Assembly (NCBI GenBank): GCA_036768485.1
Contig: JAVLUZ010000223.1
Span: forward strand, 3,179,893 to 3,243,892
Source of the DNA: Mermis nigrescens
Lineage: Eukaryota; Nematoda; Enoplea; Mermithida; Mermithidae
Length of the DNA: 64,000 nt
Direction of reading: 5' to 3'
The position numbers and the translations under genes are program-made. Numbering within the stretch: the stretch's first letter is position 1; every line of letters begins with the position of its first letter. Of the stretch, positions 46,400-57,434 are shown one piece after another. Below the pieces are notes generated by a model. The model was given only the letters and a program-made list of their open reading frames with translations, had not been told where the DNA came from and searched no databases.

Positions 46400-49300
46400 G
46401 CTGCTGTTGACTTAAATTTTATATAGAATGATTGACTCATATCGAAAATTAACAAAAACTAACATGTTTGATGCAATTGGTTGATTTAAAGTGTTGCATT
46501 TTTTACTGAACAGCACTATTATTATTCCAGTTTTTGGACACAAAAATAAAGTAAATAAAACGAGCTCTATTTGTATCCTGCTAATGCGTTTACTTCTATA
46601 AGCCATAACAAATCCTATTATAGTTGTGATTAAATTTTAGCTGCTTAACTTCTAGCGAAAATTAGGTAAAATATTTACTGGATAGAGTGGCGCATAGACA
46701 TACAATTTTAAAATTTATTACGAACGATTGGGTGATTAATACATTTCATTTATCAAATCAAAAAAAGCTCAAGTGAGTAAAATTTTAGTGATGATAAAAC
46801 TAGTGGAAAAATGCTCAAAGAGCACTAAAACATTTATGTGTGCGTTTGTTGGAAGATTCAAAAGTGGAATACGAGTAGTATTCAGTAACAATAATTCGAC
46901 AAACAATATCAAAATTCACTAATAAAAATGTACACAATCTACCCAAAATCAAAATGCAATCTCCACCTTTTTTCATGATCAAATGTTAAAACTACAGTTG
47001 TGCTCAAGTGAACAAAGCAGGCGCTCACAGACATCATATACTAAGGTTAAGGGCGGCTAAATCTTCTAGAAAGTTGAACGGCATGCCATATACAATTTCT
47101 TTGTTGGCAGCCATCATAGAATAATTATATTCTCATAAATCAAATGAAGAGGCTGTGACAGAAATCATTGAATTGTTTTTAAATATTCTCAGTTATCAGG
47201 TTCTAATGTTCTTGGATTGTTTTTGTTAAAGCAGAATTTTAGGGAAATTTTCAGATTTCCTTTAACAGATCAGCCTTGAAGACATCAAAAGAAGCATGAT
47301 CCAGCTGAGCAAAGCTGAAAATTCTTCCTAATCAAGTCAGGATAAATTGAGTCAATTTATAAGAGACAAAATTCTAAATTGACTTATATGTATAAAAAGG
47401 ACAATACTGCAATTGTCACGGAAGTCGAGAAATCATAGATGGAAAAAAATGAAAATGGAGAGGTTAAGCTAATCCTAGGGTAAAATTTGATACATTTTAT
47501 CCAGTATAATTTATGATAATTTATCTCTGGTTTCCAAATGAAGGGGTCAACTTGACCCTCAAGGGTTTTTATTTTAAGCTTCAGGGCTTAACTTAACTCC
47601 AGGGTCAATTTAACTCTTGAGTGTTAAGTACATAGTATATACATTTAATATTAGTAATACATACTCATTTAAATTCCCTGACATTCGTTTTTCCTATACA
47701 AATCATCTTTATACATGACCTTGAAAACATTTTGACCCACCAAAAACTTTTTGTTAGGCTAACAAATAAGCCATAAAATTGAGAATGTATAGTCAAGTAA
47801 AACCTAGATGGATTTGGGTATTTTTACAACAGAAAGCTGTGTTTTAGTCAAATATGGTCCAAACATATACAGATATAGTCCACACTAAATCTTTTTTTGT
47901 TTTTGCTCAATATTTACTGTACAACCACCCTAACCTTTGAAGTTATATAATCCGCTAGGAATTTTTGGTAAGGGGAAACAAATGATAAATATAGGACATT
48001 TTTTATAGAAAATGAGGCAAAATGAAGGCCAAAAAATGGATGTAAAATGAAGATTTTCTTCAAAGTACCTCAGATGATGACAAAATGTGTAATAAAGTTC
48101 TTTTTAACTCTATTTTTAGAACTTACATAAGCTTTTTACTTCATTTGAGCTCTAAAAAGCTGTTCTTCCTTTTTATTATCAGTTGCTAAAGCTTGCTGTA
48201 GCTACTCAGTAACAAAAGGTTTTTCAGATAAAAACCATCTTACATCACATCTTGAGTGAAGGCGGAGATATGTTTGATCTTGGGTGGATTGTGTACAATT
48301 TTATTAGTGAATTTTGATATTGTTTGCCGAATTAATGTTGCTAAAGTACTGCTTGTATTCCACTTTTGACTCTTCCAAGCAATGCAAACATATAAGTTTT
48401 AGTGCTCTTCGAGCATTTTTCCACTAGTGCACAACTTTTGACTATCTTGGTTTACAAGATTGTTTGTGTCATTTCACTGATTCATACTTATGTACATATA
48501 GTTGAAAACGTCATACAACAAAAAGCAATCCGAAAATGCAAATGGCTGTAGGTTGAAAAGAGTTAAAAATTTCATAGATTCATTTGGATCTTACTCTTGA
48601 TTAATTTCTAATTTCTAAATCGAGTATAAACCATTTAAACAATTTTAAGCTCAATGGAGCTTCACGCGTCCAGACTATTTTATACAGTCTTCATCTTTAA
48701 GATAATCAAAAAGTGAAAAAACAAAATTTTTCTTAAAGTCTTTTCTTTGTGTTCAGCTCACTGACAACTGCTCAAAATTGTCATTATTTTTGACTATCTA
48801 TACTCTGTTTCATTTTGCTTTCAGATTTTGAAAAAACCTTAAGTGACTACAAAAGTGTTTTAAACTAATACAATTAATATGATATTCTAAAGCATGTCCA
48901 GTCACTTGTAGATGCATGCCAGTGTCCAAGCCACATTACCGCATCAAAAGTATAAACCACTTTTGTAGCCTAAATATCATGGAAAAATTTTGAAGACAAC
49001 CACAAGGTTAAATGAAACAGACCATGCAAGAATATTTGTTGAGATATCTGACTTTGAAAATACAAATCCCTAAAGTCTGAAGGCCAACTACGTGCCTGAA
49101 TCTTGTCCGCTTCAATATATGCAGTTCTGAAACACATTTTGTCTTACTATGGTACATCAGTTTACACTATGGTGTAAACTGGTTTAGACTAGTCCAATAG
49201 CACATATTACAAGTTCATCTAGGATTACTTAAAAAAATTTGCCCAATAATTTGTTGTTTCGGGGTTTCATGAGCCCAATTGAGCCAAATTGATAAGAAGT

Positions 49301-49520
49301 TTGGAATTGATATTAAGTTTAAATATGAATACAGTAAAAACTTTTTTCCGTGCACACTCACACACTGACACACACACACACACAAACAACTCGAGTACTT
49401 GTTGGTAGGTACCAATCGTACCTGAATGTAGTGGAGTTTGGATAGAAAGTATGATATGCACTCCCAAAAAGCTAAGCACGTAATAATATTTGTAGAATTT
49501 CATTAAATTTTTTTTTCAAA
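46400..49520. other. About 3.1 kb without recognisable genes
   Basis: AT-rich, no supported frame. A short CA-rich tract lies at 49354-49388. It may be intronic or intergenic DNA of neighbouring minus-strand genes. Confidence 0.45.
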
Positions 49521-49534
49521 TAGAACCTGACAAC

Positions 49535-49648
49535 AGAGCATTTCAAAATGGTTTTTAGCTATAACACCATTTTTTAAAACCAATATTTGACTTGTTAAAA
49601 GACTACACTCTCCTGAGAACCTAGGTGCCAACTTGCCGCTCACCTATG
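49535..49648 (-). mobile_element. M1 MITE fragment
   Basis: It contains AACACCATTTTTTAAAACC and ends ...CTCACCTATG, the M1 left terminus seen on the minus strand. The other end is missing. Confidence 0.5.
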
Positions 49649-50631
49649 ATATCAATGCTTTAAAAAGTAAAATTAGTTTATTTTATAAGTTTCACTAACG
49701 AATCTGCTGTGAATTATAAATGAATATAAAGCAGTACCTCCAAGTATGTACATAGGTACAAACGCTTTTATTAATCCAATGAGAAAATTAGTAAGATGAA
49801 AGGAATAAACAACAAAAACATGGTTACATCAACACAAGAAAGTAGAAATTGGCTGCAATGATAGTTGGGTAAATCTTTTGTTAGAATGTCAGTCATCTGA
49901 ATATAATAAATTTTCAATGGCACAGGAAATTGATGTTTTGCTTTCATCTTTGATGTGTCGAAAAATCGCCAAAGTAGATTCTTTTTGGCGATCCTGGAAA
50001 ACAATGCTCATCCTTATTGAATACTTTAAATTAAGTCATTTGTTGTCACATAATGGTTGATGAATACAGGGTAAATTTAGACCTTTTTCTTAATGCCAAA
50101 TTTTCAACATTTGTTGTCAAAACATGAAAGCATAGCTCATTCCGTGATAGCCATAATCTAAATTCACTTCTTATTTTAGACTATTTCATGAAACCTTGTG
50201 TATAGAAAATCAATTTTGGCCTTCAGGCGTTACATAATTTTATACCTCAAAAGCACTAAAAATTTCAAATCAAATTTTGGGGTACTTTTTACCAAAAAGC
50301 AGCAATAAATGCATTTTTGAATGTTTCTTGAAAAGGCTGGGCTTAGGGTTTTTAGGGATGGGCATGTAACCCCTGAAATGCAACTACCTGCCATGAAAAT
50401 AAAAACAACCAAAAATACTCCCAAATCTTAAAAAGCGTTTTGGACAAGTTTGAGATCTTATGCACACAATTAAAAACATTCCAGCTGACAGCCATGCTGC
50501 ACTGGTAGCTTGAAAAATCCATGCAATGTTTGACCTTTAATATTAAACCTTGCAGCTATACCTGTCAGAGCTAATACAACGAACAAATTCACACCATAAT
50601 TTTGCACAAAAAAAGTGTCAAACAATATTGA

Positions 50632-50876
50632 TCAAAAAAACTTGCCGGTACCATCAACACCACTCACTATTATTTCCGATTTATTTCCATACTTAACCAG
50701 AGTCACTACTTTATTGTACATGTTCATTTGATCAATATTGACATTTTCATTTTATCATTCAACAAAATTTTACTGTGAACATCAAAAAAGAATGCTGCAG
50801 GAACTTTGGCGGTTTTGCATACGACGTCAACATCTTCTTTGTTTTTTGCAGCTTCCTCAGAAATATCTAAAATCAT
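50632..50876 (-). pseudogene. Coding-like segment with one frameshift, unknown
   Basis: On the minus strand, ATG at 50876 opens 50 codons to a TGA at 50724; a second frame continues the same style to 50632. Visible: ISEEAAKNKEDVDVVCKTA, then VSGVDGTGK. An acceptor-like AG precedes it. It may be an exon of the same minus-strand gene region as 44.9-53.2 kb. Not recognised. Confidence 0.3.
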
Positions 50877-51179
50877 GTTAAACTTTAAACAAATAAAATA
50901 AATCTACAAAAAAAACTTTTCATTCTACTAGTTTTGCACATACTTGAGTTTGAATTCCAAAGAATTCTGACCCCCTCTGGATGTCACCAGATCCCAAAAA
51001 AGTGCCAAAAATTGCAATTTCTATTAGAAAACTTGTCGTCCAGTCCAACGTGACAGTCTGCTTACAATGTCCGTCTCCACAGGCACTTAGCTGTGGAAGG
51101 ACTGAAAGGACTGGGAAGACAAGTCCCTATAAAATTTTGAAAATACAAATACTAATTGATTTTTCACATTTACAAAAAT

Positions 51180-51790
51180 CAGAGCCAGGTGGGATGGTTG
51201 GTAGTGCAATGGTAGGTCTATCAACAATTTAATAATCTCATTGATCCATTGGGATTCCACTCACTGATCAAAGTTTCATCTTTACTAAGATATATGAAGA
51301 GTGGAGCAGGTGGGATGGTCATTAGCGCAGCGGTACTTCAAAAAACAATTATAAGTTCTCATAGGCCCTTTTTATTTCACTCACTGATAAATTTTTCATT
51401 TGCAAGAAAAATTAAGGCAAGTCAGCCGGGTGGGATTGTTGGCAGTGCAACAGTAGGTCCATAAACAATTTAAAAATCTCACATGCCCATTTAGTTTCCA
51501 TTCACTGATCAATTTTGCATTTTTATGAAAAAATAAGGCAAATCAATTAGGTGTGATGTTCAGCAGACCCACAGTAGATTAAAAACAATTTAAACTCTCA
51601 GAGGCCCATTTGAATTCCACTTTGATGATTTTTTTATCTTTACAAAGAATAAGGCAAGTTTGCCAGGTTGGATGGTTGGCAGTGTAGCAGTAGGTCAAAA
51701 ATAAGTTAAAAATCTAAGAGGCCTATTTGGATTCACTCTGATCAATTTTTCATTTTTACAAAAAAATTGGGTGAGTTGGTGAGTTGGAAT
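51180..51790 (+). repeat. Tandem repeat, about 120-bp unit, 5 copies
   Basis: The core GGTGGGATGGTTGGCAGTGC starts near 51187, 51309, 51427, 51549 and 51665 (spacing 122, 118, 122, 116), with a degenerate sixth copy at about 51770. Units share CTCACTGATCAATTTTTCAT. Copies are 75-85% alike, so the array is old. Confidence 0.85.
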
Positions 51791-52308
51791 TTATTCCCAT
51801 TATATTTTATTTTCTTTCGTGAAAAGATACTCACATTTCAAATATATTGAAATTATTCTTTTACACCTTTCTAGGTAACCATTATTATAAGGGCGCATGC
51901 CAAATATTCAATACAGTTTATACAAATAGATTATCATATTTAAGAAAAGTTTGTTTATTCAAATAAAATAATTCAGCTATATGTACCTCCATCACAGAAG
52001 TCGCAACGGAACGTCCTTTTTATTTTCCGTCCAGATCATAACCACTTCCAGCAGCATCTTGTCCTTTTTGATTCCATTTATTATCTCATGCATCTTTAAA
52101 TTGTGTATTAACATAAATATGAAACATTCGCCAGAAAATATGAATCAGCACTATTGTTTAGCAGACAGAAAATAAAAGGACAAATCATACTCAACTTTCT
52201 TTTTTTCACTTTATGCGCATTTATGAAGAAATCATTAAACTTTTTGAAATTTGCAAAAATAAGTTATAATGATCATAAATCCAATAATGAAGTGAAATTA
52301 ATTAATGA

Positions 52309-52512
52309 ATAGTAAAAGGAAACAGGATAGCAGGTTTTTTGAACGAGGCTGAGATTCTGAAGTTCGAAGATCAGAAAGATTCCGACATCACTTTTTTTGC
52401 AATTTACATGTACAAAGATTTGGTGACAAAAATAATAGCTCGAGACATCAAGGCAAATCCTAAGAAAATTAAAAAAATTACCTTATATTTTCTTATAGAA
52501 ACTGTAAACTAG
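52309..52512 (+). CDS. Coding-like frame on the plus strand, unknown
   Basis: A frame of 67 codons lies between stops at 52306 and 52510 and has no early ATG, so it would have to be an exon; ATAGCAG at 52327-52333 could be the acceptor. Composition is protein-like, Lys/Ile/Asp-rich (NEAEILKFEDQKDSDITFFA near the start). The minus strand here is also partly open, a shadow of it. Not recognised. Confidence 0.3.
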   Translation: MVKGNRIAGFLNEAEILKFEDQKDSDITFFAIYMYKDLVTKIIARDIKANPKKIKKITLYFLIETVN

Positions 52513-52590
52513 CTTCAGGTAAGCAGTTGAATACTGCAAGAGCTTCCATTATTCTAATATCCTAATGATTTCTATTAAACACGCATTATA

Positions 52591-53243
52591 TCAATCAGCC
52601 TTATCACCTTTCTGTACTTCATTTAAAGTCTCTACTTCATGAGACTTATCAGAAACAGAATACATGAAAATATTCAATAAATAGCACTGTCTGTTTCAAT
52701 TAAAGTTTTTGTGAATTTTTAACGTGTTGACAAATAAAAAAAACGGTCCATTATATCTAGCTATTATTTCAAGACAATAAGCTTCTGATATAAACTTACT
52801 ATCCTAATTCCTTGATATTCAGCAAGTTTCAAAATTCCATCATTGCTCTCCATCCTTGATTCTATTCCATTTTCAATAGAATTACCAAAACTCATATCTT
52901 GCTGTACTTTCTTCTCCAAACTTTTCCTTTGATGGACACAATCAAATTCTCTTTGGTGTTCAATCTTCTTGTCTTTCTTACTCTAATACATATATTTAAA
53001 ACAATAGTTTCTAAAAAATAAAATAATTAACCTATCGTAATAATACACTAATCACTGTTTAATAATACGTACCCATTCAGTGAAACTCAACATTATCATA
53101 AGAAAATTACAGATTATCAGCAGTCGTTCACTAATACTTTTTATCTCATGTTCAAATACCTTCACACATCTTCCTTCAGCTGCAATATCAATAAATGTTG
53201 TACACGATGTTACACTTTCAGCATCACTTACATTCTGGTCTTC
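52591..53243 (-). CDS. Spliced unknown gene, last three exons
   Basis: The minus-strand model joins 53243-53073 (57 codons), 52982-52800 (61 codons) and 52644-52591 (17 codons plus TGA). Every joint is phase 0: donor GTACGT with acceptor ATTAG (90-nt intron), donor GTAAGT with acceptor GATAAG (155-nt intron), and an upstream acceptor GTTAG at 53244. A further phase-0 donor GTAAGG at 53290 ends a possible small exon, giving a 47-nt intron. Exon lengths divisible by three and open frames throughout support a real gene. The protein is hydrophilic and Lys/Glu-rich, with a helical hydrophobic patch at the end of the first exon (LLIICNFLMIML). Upstream exons may have been displaced by the MITE at 53599. 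Family unknown. Confidence 0.55.
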
Positions 53244-53559
53244 CTAACATTCTTCAAAACAGTGAAAATACCTTCAAAAAGTTACCTTACATGTGGCACA
53301 AATTTCCCATGTTTATCAATGTTTACTTAATCACACAATTTAGCTACATAAATCATAAAATTTGCTTTGAAAACTTTACTCCAACCGTTGTCCAAATGAA
53401 AATTTATATTTTCCATTCTTTTTTATGGTGTCTTATTTTAAAAAGCCTACTCCATATTTGTAAGCTCAAGCAATAATATGCCGGATACAATAGAACCATG
53501 AGCAGACACAAACAAAATACTCGACTCTTTCATTATTACTTGTAGTCTTACCATTCCTG

Positions 53560-53592
53560 TCCGCTTCTTCTTCACATTCCCGTCTTTTATAA
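53560..53592 (-). CDS. Possible upstream exon ending at GTAAGA
   Basis: On the minus strand, AAAAG then about 11 codons (DGNVKKKRTGM) end before the donor-like GTAAGA at about 53550. It lies between the mariner-type MITE and the exons at 53243-52591. The phase to the next exon is not resolved. Confidence 0.2.
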
Positions 53593-53598
53593 TATATA

Positions 53599-54193
53599 CA
53601 GGGTGGGCCAAAAAAAGGCTACATTCCAATTCAACAGGTCATAACTTCAGCTGATGTGAACATGAGATGTTAGAACTGGCAACATTATATAGATAAAAGT
53701 GTCTTCTATCGAATCGTGTAAAAACTTTTGGACAGATATCAATGCTTCGAGCGCTACGGCGATTAGTTTACACCCTACTTTAATATTGTTTAAAGGCCAA
53801 TAGCGTCGTTGGTCCTGCCATCAATTTGCATCCTATTTTCACGATATCCTGAAATTTTTGCACTCAGTAGGAAGCGTTTCTACTCTGGGGTTTAAAAAAT
53901 GTGCTACCTAATTTTTGTGAATGTATTTATCCTCAAACAGGTCAAAAAAGGATTCCTACATACGCAGTAATGTGATACAATGCGGAAACTCTGAGGTTAG
54001 AACAATATCAAAGTGAGGTGTACACAAATAGCCGTACTGCACGCAACGCTGGCAGCTGGCCAAAATTTTTTATACGATTCGAAAGAAGATACTTTTATCT
54101 ATCTAATGTTGCCAGTTCTAACGTCTCATGTTCACATCAGCCGAAGTTATGCCCTGTTGAATCGGAATGTAGCCTTCTTTTTGGCCCACCCTG
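53599..54193. mobile_element. Tc1/mariner-type MITE with inverted repeats of about 130 bp
   Basis: The left end CAGGGTGGGCCAAAAAAAGG after TA is mirrored at the right end (CCTTCTTTTTGGCCCACCCTG). The arms stay about 93% alike for roughly 130 bp (both include AACATGAGAYGTTAGAACTG by strand). CAGGGTGG ends at TA are typical of mariner-type elements; the right flank is TT in place of TA. At 595 bp it has no transposase. It sits at the left border of an R copy. Confidence 0.82.
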
Positions 54194-54204
54194 TTTGTAT
54201 GCGC

Positions 54205-55375
54205 TTACCTATAATATACTTGGGTACCCCCAACATATGTCCCCCCTCACAGCTATAACGGCGCTCATCTGAGAGGTGCGGTTTTTTAAAGGTAGATAAT
54301 AAAAACCTAGTGCCCCCATTTTTCTTCTTTACACTCAATACCGAACAACGTTGTGAGTGTGTAAAGTTTACACCGAAAATTCAAATAATTTGCGGAGGGC
54401 CAATTTTTTTAAAAGATGTTTTCCTAATTAGTAGGTTATGAATCTAGTCTTAAAATTTCTTTACACTCATTGGTTGTTGCACAGAGTGTAAACTAGACGG
54501 TTTTTAACAGTTTTGTGTGTGCAAGAGCATATCTAACTCAGTTTTATTCTATGCAGTCTGATTGGTTCCAAAAGGTAGACGGTTAAAAAATCTAGGGGGA
54601 CTTTTTTTAATTTTTCTTAAAAAGTAAAATTTTCGAATTTAGAGGCCGTTTATTGTAAAGAGGCTGGGACAAAAAATATTTTTTCGCTGCCATATTCTCC
54701 ACTTAGTAGACAGAACGTGGTAACTACCTTTAAAATGTGCCTCGTCTTAAGCGCTACATGTCAAAATTTATTTTGCTTCTTTACAATCAATATTATGTTA
54801 TTAGTGCAGGTGTAAACTTTACACTGAAAAAATTTTTCCACCCAGAGCGTTGCAGATGATTAATTTTTTTAAAAAACGTTCTCTGTGAGTCAAAATAATG
54901 AATCTGACCTTCATACTTTTCTACAACCAATACACAGTTCCAGGGGTTTAAACTTTACACTCTAGTGGATGAGTAAAAAAACAGATTCTGTCAAAGATTT
55001 CTAAGCCAACTTTTTCGGTCAAGAGTTAGGATAATTTAAATAAATAAAAATAAAGTAACCTTTAAGGGCTACAAGTTAAAGCAAACCGCGTTCAAAAAAC
55101 GTAATATTGAGTTGTTTATGGAGGTGTAAAGTTCGAAATCTGAGGTGTAAAATGGGCAAAAAGACAGGTTTTTTATGTATTTAATTGGTAAATCATATCA
55201 AACATTTTGTGGAACATAAGTTTTGCACATACAAACATACTACAATCAAAGGGCTACAAACTGGCCCAAACCGAATTTATTTACACTCAATGGGCGCGTT
55301 CGGTTCAGATTTTTAAAGTGTACAATGTGGTAGACAGTGAAAAATACATGTTTGTCCGCTATTTTTCGTTCGCCA
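54205..55375 (+). repeat. Dispersed family R copy
   Basis: It starts with TAATATACTTGGGTACCCCC like 29577, and keeps the spaced GTGTAAAGTTTACACC motifs (54358, 54810, 54950, 55126 and others). It ends in an inverted duplication at 55210-55660. Confidence 0.75.
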
Positions 55376-55660
55376 CCCCTTGAAAGTACTTTATTTTTAT
55401 CCTATTTGACCTCTACCGACTTCTTCACTTCATATTTTTGTTTGCCACCTTAGAAAGTACTTTATTTTTACCCTATTTGACCTCTCCCGACTTCTGAACA
55501 GAAAGTGAGACAGAAATATGTACAAACACGTATTTTTCACTGTCTGCCACATTGTTTATTTTAAAATTCTGATCCTCGTTGAGTGTAAATAAATTCGGTT
55601 TGGGCCAATTTGTAGCCCTTTGATTGTAGTACATTTGTATGACCAAACTTATGTTTGTAA
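55210..55660. repeat. Inverted duplication (hairpin) of R sequence
   Basis: 55210-55365 is repeated as its reverse complement at 55500-55660 (shared words CAATCAAAGGGCTACAAA, TGGTAGACAGTGAAAAATAC and its variant). The loop is about 130 bp and has its own direct repeat AAAGTACTTTATTTTTA-CCTATTTGACCTCT. Confidence 0.82.
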
Positions 55661-56164
55661 GCTTTACACTGAACAAATTTCTTGGGAAAAAAATCAGTTT
55701 GAATTTTTTGAAACAGATGAAAAAACAACCGATTGATTGCCCCAGATGTACATTCTTGTGCTCAATTTCCATATGCACGTACACGACCGATAAGCGCAAC
55801 GCTTAAGTGAGTCGCCCTGGACCACCTTCCTAAAAATTTTCATATTTTCATTTAATTCCCACACATATTTTAAATCAAAACCGGGATTGGAAAATGGGCA
55901 CTCGGGCTTAATGCGACTTGAGTACGAATTGGTATGTGGTTATCATATCTTACGTGTGTTAAAAGATCAAATGTGTGTGTCTCATATGTGCCAATTTTGT
56001 TTGTACATACCTTTACCTTAAGCTTTTGCCCATAGGCCTATTGTCGTATTCATAGATCCTTTTCATACCTCTTGGTTCATGTTGTTACGCCTCTTTTTCC
56101 CGCGTCAGTTAAAACTGCATGCGAGCATAGTTTTGACGGCACTTTAAGATTTTACATTTTACAA

Positions 56165-56359
56165 TTAGTTTTTCAGCCTGAGAGCCTCTCCGCCAGCTTC
56201 CGTGCTGAGCGTATCTTTCTTTTTGTCGCCGTACGTGAGCAGACTCCTTAGTGCCTTTTTATCTGCTTGGCTGCAGAATTTGTCTGTTTGTTTTCCTGTG
56301 TAGTGTGCATGCTTCCATTTGCCGTACGCTTTGTTTTTAATCATTCGTGTTTGTGCCAA
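56165..56359 (-). CDS. Small unknown frame of higher GC
   Basis: A 64-codon minus frame with a Lys/Thr/Ala-rich hydrophilic product, in a block (56090-56400) clearly richer in GC than its neighbours. No homology is recognised; it could be a gag-like remnant or part of a repeat. Confidence 0.25.
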   Translation of the reverse strand: MAQTRMIKNKAYGKWKHAHYTGKQTDKFCSQADKKALRSLLTYGDKKKDTLSTEAGGEALRLKN

Positions 56360-56828
56360 TTGGCATCAGTTGTATGCCTTTGGCAGGGCTTTGTGCCACT
56401 TGTTTAATTACATTGTTTGATTTTACCGATTATCGTAACACGACGGTTGGCAGCATGTATCCTCCATGCTGTCGCTATTTAATTGCTTCATAATTTTTCT
56501 GTCAAAAAATATTGTAAAAATTAATTAGTTAATTAACAATGCTATGCTTGGTTGAATTTCCGTGCTGTTGAATTCTGTCATTGTGCTACACTATAATTAG
56601 GAACCCTTAATATTTTCAAGCACCAGAATTTGGTCCAAAACAAGTTAAATAATAATCTTTTTCAGCCCTCAATTAGGTTTCGGGGAACTTACTTTAAGTA
56701 GGTACTCAATCTTAAAGGGTTAAGTAAGTAAGTTTCACTAGGTGCGTGCGTAGATTGCCAGGCTACCTTGAATAGGCCGGGCCGCTTACCCCCAAATTGC
56801 CGGTTGGTGATCGACCTCCTAAAAAGGG

Positions 56829-57434
56829 CGAGAACCCCCATGTGAGCGCATAAGCTTGAGATTTGGGTTAAGTAAGCGAAGTGAACGTAGCCGAGTCTAC
56901 GATCTACACATCTGATATTTATTTGTCCTTGGGCCATTGGTGGAACTTAATTTTTTCATAAATGTTGATCGTAATATCAAAATTACGAATCCGACTGAAA
57001 TTTCTCTTAAACTCTGTGGTTGTGTAAAGTTTACACTGCATATTAACTCTTGTTAGTAGAGCGTTGCGGAAGCTTAATTTTTTTCAAAATGTTCTACGTA
57101 AAATCAGACTTGAGAATCTGAGTGTTAGTTTTCTCTACACCTAGTAGTTTATGTGAAGTTTGCACTAATCATTCTGTTGTTAAAATGTAGTTATACTACA
57201 AATTTATTTTACTTCTAAATCTGAGCGTTAGTGTTCCTTACACTTGATATTTTGCGTAAAGTTAATGCTGAAAAACTTTGATCTGTTAAAATAATGTAAA
57301 GGTTGTCTTGTTTGAAAAGGATAATGCTGATGTTAAGAACAGTATCGTTTTCCATGTTCTTGAACTGCTGTCATTTGTGGCATGTTAATGTATGTGTTTA
57401 CTGACTGATGTACTCAAATCATACTAATTAAAAG
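56829..57434 (+). repeat. Dispersed family R copy, split by a hAT-like element
   Basis: It matches 909-1575 and 31330-31867. After the insertion 57435-59319 (TSD ATTAAAAG) the same order resumes at 59320 with the foldback repeat. Confidence 0.85.

Noticed and set aside
51180..51790. Cluster of tRNA genes
   Set aside because: No cloverleaf could be drawn and the B-box match is poor; it is kept as a tandem repeat only.
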